A DNA stretch of 64,000 nt. Origin: CAUPWF01 sp964367685. GTDB lineage: Bacteria; Bacillota; Clostridia; Lachnospirales; Lachnospiraceae. The translations under genes were made by a program, and so were the position numbers. The notes beneath the pieces are model-generated. The model was not told the origin of the DNA, did no database searches, and was given only the letters and a program-made list of their open reading frames with translations. Location of the stretch: the NCBI GenBank assembly GCA_964367685.1, contig CAYIYM010000005.1, positions 44,078 through 108,077 of the forward strand, read 5' to 3'. Shown here one piece after another: positions 1 through 7,383 of the stretch. Position 1 is the stretch's first letter; every line of letters begins with the position of its first letter.

Positions 1-2034
1 CCAGACTTAGCAATTCATGCTAGTACGCAGATGACAGTAGCCAATGAATTAGGGGCAACGTTTTTAGAACGTGAAGGTGTAGAGCGAGTCGTTACATCAC
101 GTGAATTATCATATGATGAAGTGAAAGATATTTCTAATAAAACAAATTTGGAAATTGAGAGTTTCGTACATGGAGCCCTTTGCTATGGTTATTCGGGGCA
201 ATGTTTATACAGCAGCTTAATTGGAGGTAGAAGCGGGAATCGTGGGCAATGTGCACAACCTTGTAGGCTCCCTTACAAAGTTAATCATAGAACTAGCCAT
301 TTTATGAGTCTAAAAGATATTTGTTCAATTGAACATATTCCGGAAATTATCGAAGCAGGTGTTACATCATTTAAAATTGAAGGACGAATGAAAAAACCTG
401 AATATGTAGCTTTAGTGACAAGTATGTATCGTAAATATGTTGATCTTTATTTGAAGCATGGAAAAAAATCTTTTCATGTATTGCAAAAGGATTTGGATGA
501 TTTAAAGGATATCTTTAATCGTGGTAATTTTCATAATGGATATTGGGGACAGCACAACGGCAAAGATATGATTACATTTGATAAACCTAGCCATCAAGGC
601 TTAGCTGTCGCATCCGTAGTTGAGCAAAAGGGTAAGAAAGCGGTTGTAAAAGCAATAAAGCCTCTTGAGAGAGGTGACATTCTTGATATTGCTGGAACGA
701 ATGACAACTATACTTTGGGTCAACGATTTGAAATAGGGCAGCGCATAGAGTTGAATTTGCGAAAAGGTACGAATTTAAAATCTAATACTTTTCTATATCG
801 TACAAGAAATCAATCCTTGATTGATAGGATACAAAAAAAATTGCAGTTTAATAAATTTCAATTACCTATGGATGGGTGCATTAGCTTACTTAATGATTCT
901 CCTGTCAAGTTGCAGCTTACTCACGGATCTCATAGTGTATGTATTGATGGTCCTTTATTAGAAATAGCAAAAAATGCACCTACAACGAAGGAAATGGTTC
1001 AAAAACAACTGAATAAAACAGGAAACACTTCTTTTTATTTTGATGAATTGACAATAAAATTAGGTACTCAACTATTTGTACCCACTCAACTATTAAATGA
1101 TTTGAGACGAACAGGAATCATGAAATTAGAAAGAAAAATTGTCGAGTCTTATAGAAGAGAAGACGTGGTTGAATTTGAACATGCTACAGATAACTCGAAT
1201 TCATTGAATAAAAAGCAAGAAATCAATGTACTTGTTGAAACAAAAGAACAATTCGACCAAGTTGTCTGTCGTGATTTTGTTAATAATATATATGTGAGTT
1301 GTAATATATTTGGGGATTCAACTTTATATGATGAATTCATAAAGCTGTGCCAAATGGCACATAGAAAACAGATAAATACTATTTTTGTTATGCCACATAT
1401 TTTAAGAACTCAGGATGTTTTGAAATACAAATCTGACGAATTTATTAGATTACTACAACATTTTGATGGAGTTTTGATTCGCAATATTGATAGCTTTGAA
1501 CTACTAAATCAAATGTTCTACAAAGGAAATCTATATCTTGATTATCATGTATATACATATAATAACGAGTCTATTAAGTTTTGGAACACTAAAAATATTA
1601 TGCAATATACAGCATCTCTAGAATTAAATGTGCGGGAACTAAAGCAATTAGATAGAACCAATATGGAATTGAATATTTATGGTTATGCACCCATGATGAT
1701 TTCAGCACAATGTTTAAAGAAAACAACAATAGCTTGCAATAAACAACAAGAGATTATAACATTTATAGATAGAAAAAACACAGAATTTTCAGTGAAAACA
1801 GTTTGCGAATCGTGTTATAATATAATTTATAATCATTGTCCTACTTCTTTACTAGATGATGTAGTGGCAATTGAAGATCTAGATTTAAAGGCTGTAAGAT
1901 TGAGCTTTTCAATTGAAACAGCAAAAGAAGTAGAAGAAGTGTTAAATAAAGTAGAGAATTATTACCGCAATGGTCTAAGCACAAAGCTTGAGAGGGAAAC
2001 TACAAAAGGTCACTTTAATCGAGGAATCAACTAG
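1..2034 (+). CDS. U32 family peptidase (DUF3656 type), 5' partial
   Basis: The reading frame is open to the first base of the window and its first codons give the U32-like stretch HASTQMTV, so the true start lies upstream. The family signature (ESFVHGALCYGYSGQC) is encoded at about 157-205, followed by a CAQPCR cysteine pair. A second cysteine group (CESC, then HCP) lies near the C terminus. U32 proteins were first called collagenase-like peptidases; several members are now known to take part in RNA hydroxylation, so protease activity should not be assumed. The visible 677 residues match the long Firmicutes form with a C-terminal DUF3656-like region. ftsW starts 8 bp downstream, which suggests co-transcription. 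Confidence 0.93.
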   Translation, partial: PDLAIHASTQMTVANELGATFLEREGVERVVTSRELSYDEVKDISNKTNLEIESFVHGALCYGYSGQCLYSSLIGGRSGNRGQCAQPCRLPYKVNHRTSHFMSLKDICSIEHIPEIIEAGVTSFKIEGRMKKPEYVALVTSMYRKYVDLYLKHGKKSFHVLQKDLDDLKDIFNRGNFHNGYWGQHNGKDMITFDKPSHQGLAVASVVEQKGKKAVVKAIKPLERGDILDIAGTNDNYTLGQRFEIGQRIELNLRKGTNLKSNTFLYRTRNQSLIDRIQKKLQFNKFQLPMDGCISLLNDSPVKLQLTHGSHSVCIDGPLLEIAKNAPTTKEMVQKQLNKTGNTSFYFDELTIKLGTQLFVPTQLLNDLRRTGIMKLERKIVESYRREDVVEFEHATDNSNSLNKKQEINVLVETKEQFDQVVCRDFVNNIYVSCNIFGDSTLYDEFIKLCQMAHRKQINTIFVMPHILRTQDVLKYKSDEFIRLLQHFDGVLIRNIDSFELLNQMFYKGNLYLDYHVYTYNNESIKFWNTKNIMQYTASLELNVRELKQLDRTNMELNIYGYAPMMISAQCLKKTTIACNKQQEIITFIDRKNTEFSVKTVCESCYNIIYNHCPTSLLDDVVAIEDLDLKAVRLSFSIETAKEVEEVLNKVENYYRNGLSTKLERETTKGHFNRGIN

Positions 2035-2042
2035 GAGTAACT

Positions 2043-3482
2043 ATGATAAATATTATATGTACTTTAGCAAAGTATGCATTAATCTTGCTAATTGCCGTCT
2101 ATACTTATTTTTGTTTTAGCATATTTGGGTATTCAGAGGGAATAGAAAAAAAACGAATATTGAAATTACAGAACATTGTAACGTATCTCTTGCAATTCAC
2201 AGCTTTTTTAGTGATGTATTTACAAACGAAGGAGCTTAAATACATCATATTATACATTTGTATGGTGATTCTAATTGCCACAAGTTCTTATTTGTATCGG
2301 AAAATATATACAAAAGTGTCGAAATTGGTACTAAATAATATGTTTATGTTATTAAGCATTGGTTTTATTATCATTTCCAGACTAACATTCGATAAAGCAG
2401 TTAAGCAGTTGATTATAGTTGCAGGTTCGATGGCGATCAGCTTAATAATACCTATTATTATTAAAAAGGCAAAATTCTTATCTAGCAGTAAAATGATTAA
2501 TTTTTATGCCTTAGTTGGAATTGGTTCACTGCTTATAGTAGCAATTTTGGCCAGTGCCTCAGATGGAGCAAAATTAGGGTTTTCCGTTGGGCCACTCAGC
2601 GTTCAGCCCTCTGAATTTGTAAAAATAGTTTTTGTATTTTTTGTGGCGTGTAGCTTAGCAAAAGCTACGAATTTCAAGCATGTGGTTATAACAACCGTAA
2701 TTGCAGCAATCCACGTGCTGATATTAGTGATATCAACGGATTTGGGAGCTGCTGTAATACTGTTTGTAGTTTACTTAGTAATGCTCTATGTTGGTACAAA
2801 GAACGTCTTATATTTAATAAGCGGAGTTCTTGCAGGGAGTGCGGCATCTATAATTGCCTACCAAATATTCGGGCATGTACAAACGAGAGTTCATGCTTGG
2901 CAAGATCCATTTGCAAATTTTGATACAGGTGGATACCAACTTTCACAATCTCTTTTTGCAATTGGTACAGGTGGATGGAGTGGAATGGGATTATTTCAAG
3001 GATCACCAAAATCAATACCTGTAGTAGAAGAGGACTTTGTTTTTGCTGCTATAGCAGAGGAAATGGGGCTTATTTTTGCACTTTGTGTTATTTTTATTTG
3101 CATTAGTTGTTATATTATGTTTTTAAATATTGCAATGCAAATTCAAAATAAATTTTACAAATTAGTAGCCCTTGGATTAGGAACATCTTATATATTCCAG
3201 GTGTTTCTGATTATTGGTGGAGTTACTAGATTTATTCCATCTACGGGAGTTACATTGCCACTTATTAGTTATGGCGGTAGTTCAGCACTGAGTACTTTAA
3301 TTATGTTCGCAATTATTCAAGGTTTATATATATTGCGAGAAGATGAGGAAGAAGAATTTGAAAGACCAAGAGAAGAGAGAATACCAAGAACGCGAACGAC
3401 ATCGCAAGAAGTTAAGAAAAGACGCCCAATCCCGCATGAGGAAGTGGGACAAAAAAGAAGAAAACGAACCCGTATCCAATAA
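2043..3482 (+). CDS. ftsW: SEDS-family peptidoglycan glycosyltransferase, FtsW/RodA/SpoVE type
   Basis: Polytopic membrane protein of 479 residues. SEDS proteins polymerise glycan strands from lipid II together with a partner class B PBP, which here is encoded immediately downstream. The conserved segment EEDFVFAAIAEE carries the presumed catalytic Asp331, and the family signature (STGVTLPLISYGGSS) lies at about residues 399-413. A Shine-Dalgarno AGGAG sits just before the ATG. The last ~47 residues form a charged tail rich in Glu and Arg, whose DNA overlaps the start of the PBP gene in another frame. It could equally be a SpoVE or second RodA; pairing with a PbpA-like protein does not settle this. 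Confidence 0.93.
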   Translation: MINIICTLAKYALILLIAVYTYFCFSIFGYSEGIEKKRILKLQNIVTYLLQFTAFLVMYLQTKELKYIILYICMVILIATSSYLYRKIYTKVSKLVLNNMFMLLSIGFIIISRLTFDKAVKQLIIVAGSMAISLIIPIIIKKAKFLSSSKMINFYALVGIGSLLIVAILASASDGAKLGFSVGPLSVQPSEFVKIVFVFFVACSLAKATNFKHVVITTVIAAIHVLILVISTDLGAAVILFVVYLVMLYVGTKNVLYLISGVLAGSAASIIAYQIFGHVQTRVHAWQDPFANFDTGGYQLSQSLFAIGTGGWSGMGLFQGSPKSIPVVEEDFVFAAIAEEMGLIFALCVIFICISCYIMFLNIAMQIQNKFYKLVALGLGTSYIFQVFLIIGGVTRFIPSTGVTLPLISYGGSSALSTLIMFAIIQGLYILREDEEEEFERPREERIPRTRTTSQEVKKRRPIPHEEVGQKRRKRTRIQ

Positions 3483-4863
3483 AGAATTTGCTAGAATTAC
3501 TTATGCTTTTGTTGGTTTGTTTTTGTGCATGGCAATTTATCTTGTATATTTCCAAGTTGTCCAAAGTAGCGATATAATTAATAGTCCTTATAATCCACGT
3601 CAAGACCTGTTAGCAGAGAATGTGATTCGAGGAGATATATACGATAGAAATGGAAAGCTATTAGCTGAAACAGTTATTGCTGAGGATGGTACAGAATCAA
3701 GATACTACCCTTATCAAGAGGTGTTTGCACATGCAATTGGCCACAATATATACGGCAAGGCAGGTGTAGAACTTACGGAGAATTTTACATTGCTTACATC
3801 CCATGCGTTTTTTGGCGAAAAAATAATCAATGAACTTGCAGACAATAAAGATGTTGGTGATAATGTTTTTACTACATTAGATGCGGAGTTACAACAAGCC
3901 GCTTATGATGCGCTAGGAGATTATGAGGGAGGTATCGTTGTTCTTGAAGCGGATACTGGCAAAATATTAACCCTAGTTTCTAAAGGGAGCTTTGATCCAA
4001 ATACAGTTGCCAACGAATGGGATTCGCTAAATAATAATGAGTCAAGTGTATTATATAATCGTGCGTCACAAGGAGATTATGCACCAGGTTCTGTGTTTAA
4101 AATTGTAACGGCATTAGATTATATTCGAACCAATGTCAACTATGAATCCTACTCTTATGAGTGTAATGGTTATATTGATGTTCATGGAACTCGAATCAAC
4201 TGTGCAAATGATACAGTTCATGGGGTTCAGAATCTAGAGCAAGCTTTTGCAAATTCATGCAATGCGGCATTTGCCGACATAGGTTTGTCATTGGAATTTG
4301 ATTCTTATAAAGCTACTGCTGAAGATTTGTTATTTAATCAAGAACTCCCAGGAGATGTAATTACAAACCCTAGTAGCTTCGCACTTAATAAAGATTCTGA
4401 TTTTGGTAAAATTATGATGACAGCTATAGGCCAAGGAGACACGTTAACTAACCCATATCATATGGCACTAATTTCGGCAGCCATTGCAAATGGTGGGAAG
4501 TTAATGACGCCTTATATAGTGGAGCGTGTTGAAAATCACACAGGTAGTATTGTCAAAGAATATGAACCCGAGGTATATAAGGATATTATGACATCGGCGG
4601 AAGCCTTACAATTAAGTGAATATATGTCTGGGGTTACCTCCTATGGTACTGCTGATAACTTACAAAATGATAACTACTCAATTGCAGGTAAAACAGGAAC
4701 TGCTGAATATAGTAGTAATAAAGATGAGAACCATTCTTGGTTTACTGGTTTTACGAATGTAGATGATCCAGAATTGGTAATTGGAGTAATTGTAGAAAAA
4801 TCAAACGGCAATAAGAGAGCCAAGGATGTTGCAAAAAAAGTGTTAGATGCTTACTATAAATAA
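3343..4863 (+). CDS. pbpA: Class B penicillin-binding protein (peptidoglycan transpeptidase), PbpA type
   Basis: D,D-transpeptidase that cross-links peptidoglycan, expected to work with the upstream SEDS protein. One membrane anchor lies at about residues 50-70 (counted from 3343). The active-site motifs are S250-V-F-K253, S305-C-N307 and K450-T-G. No PASTA domain is present. The start is uncertain: ATG 3343 overlaps ftsW by 140 bp. TTG 3358 follows a GAGGAAG that could serve as ribosome binding site, and ATG 3436 would leave only an 18-residue cytoplasmic tail but has no ribosome binding site. The next gene starts 13 bp downstream. Confidence 0.93.
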   Translation: MRKKNLKDQEKREYQERERHRKKLRKDAQSRMRKWDKKEENEPVSNKEFARITYAFVGLFLCMAIYLVYFQVVQSSDIINSPYNPRQDLLAENVIRGDIYDRNGKLLAETVIAEDGTESRYYPYQEVFAHAIGHNIYGKAGVELTENFTLLTSHAFFGEKIINELADNKDVGDNVFTTLDAELQQAAYDALGDYEGGIVVLEADTGKILTLVSKGSFDPNTVANEWDSLNNNESSVLYNRASQGDYAPGSVFKIVTALDYIRTNVNYESYSYECNGYIDVHGTRINCANDTVHGVQNLEQAFANSCNAAFADIGLSLEFDSYKATAEDLLFNQELPGDVITNPSSFALNKDSDFGKIMMTAIGQGDTLTNPYHMALISAAIANGGKLMTPYIVERVENHTGSIVKEYEPEVYKDIMTSAEALQLSEYMSGVTSYGTADNLQNDNYSIAGKTGTAEYSSNKDENHSWFTGFTNVDDPELVIGVIVEKSNGNKRAKDVAKKVLDAYYK

Positions 4864-4876
4864 GGTGGATTAAATT

Positions 4877-5194
4877 ATGAAGTTTCACAACAATATTTTC
4901 TGGTCAGAAGAACTTTCCGGAAGAGAAGAAGAAATCAAAAAGAAAATAAGCACTTACAAAACTTTATGGAATATTTATGTTATTGTATTATCTGATACAG
5001 ATGGACAGCTAGAATTCTATCATGTTGAACATATTAATCTATACCAACAATCGTCCAAGGATGCAATGATTGTTGGAGTGGCTACTGGTTATAGTAGCGC
5101 ATTGATGTTAGTTAAGCAGATGCTTGATCATGTGTATGAAATAACAGGTTCGTGTAAAATAAAGAATTACTTCTTAGATACATATCAAATATAA
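4877..5194 (+). CDS. Conserved hypothetical protein, 105 aa
   Basis: Small soluble protein with no signal peptide or membrane segment. I recognise no named domain. From memory, similar short proteins follow the PbpA gene in other Lachnospiraceae, but I could not check this. The sequence alternates predicted helix (GREEEIKKKISTYK) with a strand-rich centre (WNIYVIVLSDTDGQLEFYHVEH) and a C-terminal helix. The ATG follows GGTGG by a normal spacing, 13 bp after the PBP stop, so it is translated as part of the ftsW-pbpA operon. No function is proposed. Confidence 0.8.
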   Translation: MKFHNNIFWSEELSGREEEIKKKISTYKTLWNIYVIVLSDTDGQLEFYHVEHINLYQQSSKDAMIVGVATGYSSALMLVKQMLDHVYEITGSCKIKNYFLDTYQI

Positions 5195-5209
5195 AATGTG
5201 GGGGAAACA

Positions 5210-6124
5210 ATGGGAATTCTATTTGCTATCTTAAAAATCATGGGTATAATTATTGGGAGTTTAATAACATTAGCTATTTTTATTATTTTAACAATTTTAT
5301 TCCTTCCAATAAAATACCGAGTAAATGGATCCATTTATAACACCATGGACACGTTGTCTATGCAAGGGAGCATATGGTGGATTTTTCATTTAATAAAGCT
5401 ACGATTTTCTTATCTTAATCAAAAGTTGGAATGGTCTTGTAAAGTAGCATGGATTTCATTTCCACGCCCTCATAAAGAAACGAAAACCATGAAAGCGGAG
5501 TCAGAGGAGTTGCCACTTGAAATTGATTCAAAACAAGTGAAAACAAAAAAACAAGCAGAAGAGAAAAAACAAGCAGAAGAGAAGAAACAAGCAGAAGAGA
5601 AGAAACAAGTAGAAGAGAAGAAACAAGCAGAACAAAAAAAAGAAAGCAAATTGAAGAAGAGTAGAAAGAAAAAAATTACAATATTAAATAAGATCAGATT
5701 AATTTGGAGTCGTCTAAAAGCAGCTATGCAGCAATTGTATAAGAATCTAATGATTTTTAAAGAAAAGAAAGAACTTTTTTTCGAATTTATTCAACATGAA
5801 GTTCATCAAAATGCATTTCAGTTATGTAAAAACCAGCTTGTATATTTATTGAAAAAATGGAAACCAAAGAAATTTGTACTCAGTGGACAGATTGGATTCG
5901 AAGATCCATCCATAACAGGGAAAGTATTAGCAGTTTTGAGTGTACTTTATCCATTGTATGGTGATACTATATCCGTAGATCCTGATTTTGACCAACAAAC
6001 CTTTAATGGAAAAATCGAATTAAATGGTGGAATAAGAATTGCGCCACTAGTAGTAATTTTATGGAAATTGTGGTTTAATAGTGATATACAAAAAACATAT
6101 AAGGATTTCAAGAAAATAAAATAA
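5210..6124 (+). CDS. DUF2953 domain membrane protein (YtfI-like)
   Basis: The N terminus is a hydrophobic helix (residues ~5-30). A charged low-complexity linker follows, built from five copies of the hexapeptide KQAEEK or close variants (bases 5549-5638). The C-terminal ~110 residues resemble DUF2953 (GFEDPSITGKVLAVLSVLYP, then a G-K-I-E-L-N-G-G-I-R-I motif). In Bacillus the DUF2953 gene ytfI sits next to ytfJ, and the same pairing is seen here with the GerW gene 25 bp downstream. The start is set at ATG 5210, because the GGGGG ribosome binding site lies 5 bases before it and overlaps the alternative GTG at 5198. The role is probably sporulation-related, by context only. Confidence 0.85.
   Translation: MGILFAILKIMGIIIGSLITLAIFIILTILFLPIKYRVNGSIYNTMDTLSMQGSIWWIFHLIKLRFSYLNQKLEWSCKVAWISFPRPHKETKTMKAESEELPLEIDSKQVKTKKQAEEKKQAEEKKQAEEKKQVEEKKQAEQKKESKLKKSRKKKITILNKIRLIWSRLKAAMQQLYKNLMIFKEKKELFFEFIQHEVHQNAFQLCKNQLVYLLKKWKPKKFVLSGQIGFEDPSITGKVLAVLSVLYPLYGDTISVDPDFDQQTFNGKIELNGGIRIAPLVVILWKLWFNSDIQKTYKDFKKIK
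5549..5638 (+). repeat. In-frame tandem repeat, 18-bp unit x5
   Basis: Five consecutive 18-bp units encode KQAEEK (one has V for A, and the last is degenerate). The repeat is purine-rich and in frame, so slippage would change linker length in steps of six residues without breaking the gene. Confidence 0.9.
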
Positions 6125-6148
6125 AGTGAAATAGAAAGAGGGAAAAAC

Positions 6149-6529
6149 ATGGAGAATAATTTTAACGGGACAATAAACTCTTTATTTGAAGGGGTAAACA
6201 GTGTAATTTCTACAAAAACTGTTGTAGGAGACGCTATTCACATTGGAGATACAATATTACTACCATTAGTTGACATTTCTTTTGGAATGGGAGCTGGTGC
6301 TTTTACAGCAGATAAGAAAGATAAAGCATGTGGCGGTATTGGTGGAAGAATGAGCCCAAGTGCGATTCTTGTAATTCAGAATGGAACAACTAGATTAGTT
6401 AACGTTAAAAATCAAGATACAATTACCAAAATTTTAGATATGGTTCCTGATATGATTGATAAGGTAAAGGGAAAAGTTCAAAAAGATGTTACAGAAGAGG
6501 AATTGAATGATATACTAGATCAAGCGTAA
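6149..6529 (+). CDS. ytfJ: GerW family sporulation protein (YtfJ)
   Basis: 126-residue protein of the YtfJ/GerW family. In Bacillus this family is made in the forespore and is needed for normal germination responses. Diagnostic stretches are TKTVVGDAIHIGDTILLPLVDISFG and the glycine-rich GMGAGAF...CGGIGGRMSPSA, which match the family closely. Length is close to the usual size for clostridial members. A good ribosome binding site (AGAGGG) precedes the ATG. It is the last gene of the operon: a hairpin follows at 6544-6567 and the next gene is on the other strand. Confidence 0.93.
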   Translation: MENNFNGTINSLFEGVNSVISTKTVVGDAIHIGDTILLPLVDISFGMGAGAFTADKKDKACGGIGGRMSPSAILVIQNGTTRLVNVKNQDTITKILDMVPDMIDKVKGKVQKDVTEEELNDILDQA

Positions 6530-6535
6530 TGAGAA

Positions 6536-6567
6536 TAGAAAAAAAAGCACACCATTTGGTGTGCTTT
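6536..6567 (-). terminator. Rho-independent terminator of rpmB, also at the end of ytfJ
   Basis: Perfect 10-bp stem (AAAGCACACC / GGTGTGCTTT) with a 4-base loop. In the - direction it is followed by a run of eight T, a classic terminator for rpmB. In the + direction the T-run is poor, so termination of ytfJ transcripts would be weaker. Confidence 0.85.
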
Positions 6568-6579
6568 ACTCAATCAAAA

Positions 6580-6765
6580 TTAAGCTCTTTCAACTCTACC
6601 AGATTTTAGGCAAGAAGTACAAACATACATCTTCTTATTACCGCCTTCAAGTTTCACTCTAACTGATTTTACATTAGATTTCCACATTTTTGGTGTCTTT
6701 CTATTAGAGTGACTTACACTGTTTCCGAAGTGAGCACCTTTTTCACAAATAGCACATTTAGCCAT
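6580..6765 (-). CDS. rpmB: 50S ribosomal protein L28
   Basis: 61 residues, the normal length. The MAKCAICEKG start and the GNSVSHSNRKTPKMWKSN core are typical of L28. It is a cysteine-bearing (zinc-type) L28: C4-x2-C7 pairs with C49-x2-C52. A strong AGGAGG ribosome binding site precedes the ATG. The gene stands alone, with its own promoter (6822-6850) and terminator, and is divergent from asp23, as is common in Firmicutes. Confidence 0.97.
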   Translation of the reverse strand: MAKCAICEKGAHFGNSVSHSNRKTPKMWKSNVKSVRVKLEGGNKKMYVCTSCLKSGRVERA

Positions 6766-6790
6766 AACTGCACCTCCTAACGATCTTAAT

Positions 6791-6808
6791 AGTCTATATT
6801 TATAGACT
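6791..6808 (-). repeat. 8-bp perfect inverted repeat in the rpmB leader
   Basis: AGTCTATA and TATAGACT are separated by two bases, lying between the rpmB -10 box and its ribosome binding site. It would form a small AT-rich hairpin in the mRNA or could be an operator. Function unknown. Confidence 0.55.
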
Positions 6809-6821
6809 CACAACATAAGTA

Positions 6822-6850
6822 ATAATAACAGAATTAGAATATTATTGCAA
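6822..6850 (-). promoter_or_regulatory. Predicted sigma-A promoter of rpmB
   Basis: Read on the - strand: TTGCAA (6850-6845), 17-bp spacer, TATTAT (6827-6822). The spacing is ideal and only L28 can be served by it. Confidence 0.65.
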
Positions 6851-6898
6851 GTACTTATTTTAAATATAAGAAAAAGAAGATTTCTATCAAAGCAAATA

Positions 6899-6927
6899 TT
6901 GTAATACTGTACAAAAGAGAGTATAAT
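6899..6927 (+). promoter_or_regulatory. Predicted sigma-A promoter of asp23-fakA
   Basis: TTGTAA at 6899-6904, 17-bp spacer and a perfect TATAAT at 6922-6927, 85 bp ahead of the Asp23 start. A second TTGACT at 6932-6937 lacks a good -10 at normal spacing. Confidence 0.5.
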
Positions 6928-7011
6928 ACTATTGACTCAAATAGGCAAGTAATAATAATGAAATTAATAGTTTGGTCATAAAATAAATGAACATAGATTG
7001 GAGGAACGATC

Positions 7012-7371
7012 ATGAAAGGAAGCTTTAGAACAGAATATGGGCTTGTTTCTATTAATCCAGATGTAATTGCAAAGTATGCAGGTACAGTTGCAGTGGAGTG
7101 TTTCGGTATAGTAGGTATGGGTGCTGTTAATATGAAAGATGGTCTTGTACACTTACTAAAGAGAGAAAGTCTCGCACATGGAATTTCTGTGAAGATTTCA
7201 GAAGATAATGAATTAACACTTGATTTTCATGTAATCGTATCTTACGGAGTAAGCATACAAGCAGTAGCAGAGAATTTAATTAGCAATGTAAAGTACAAAG
7301 TTGAAGAATTTACAGGAATGAAGATTGATAAAGTGAATATCTTTGTTGAAGGTGTAAGAGTAATAGATTAG
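7012..7371 (+). CDS. Asp23/Gls24 family envelope stress response protein
   Basis: 119-residue soluble protein of the Asp23 family (YloU-like). Its N terminus (GLVSINPDVIAKYAGTVAVECFGIVGMG) and the later VSYGVSIQAVAENL segment are diagnostic. Family members are abundant cytoplasmic proteins tied to envelope stress. This short form commonly precedes the DAK2-domain gene yloV/fakA, and it does so here with 12 bp between the two genes. The ATG follows GGAGG at a good distance. Only one copy is seen in the window. Confidence 0.93.
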   Translation: MKGSFRTEYGLVSINPDVIAKYAGTVAVECFGIVGMGAVNMKDGLVHLLKRESLAHGISVKISEDNELTLDFHVIVSYGVSIQAVAENLISNVKYKVEEFTGMKIDKVNIFVEGVRVID

Positions 7372-7383
7372 GAGGAACTTTTA

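Noticed and set aside
5549..5638. Direct repeats as a CRISPR-like array
   Set aside because: The units are contiguous 18-bp copies with no spacers, in frame within a coding gene.
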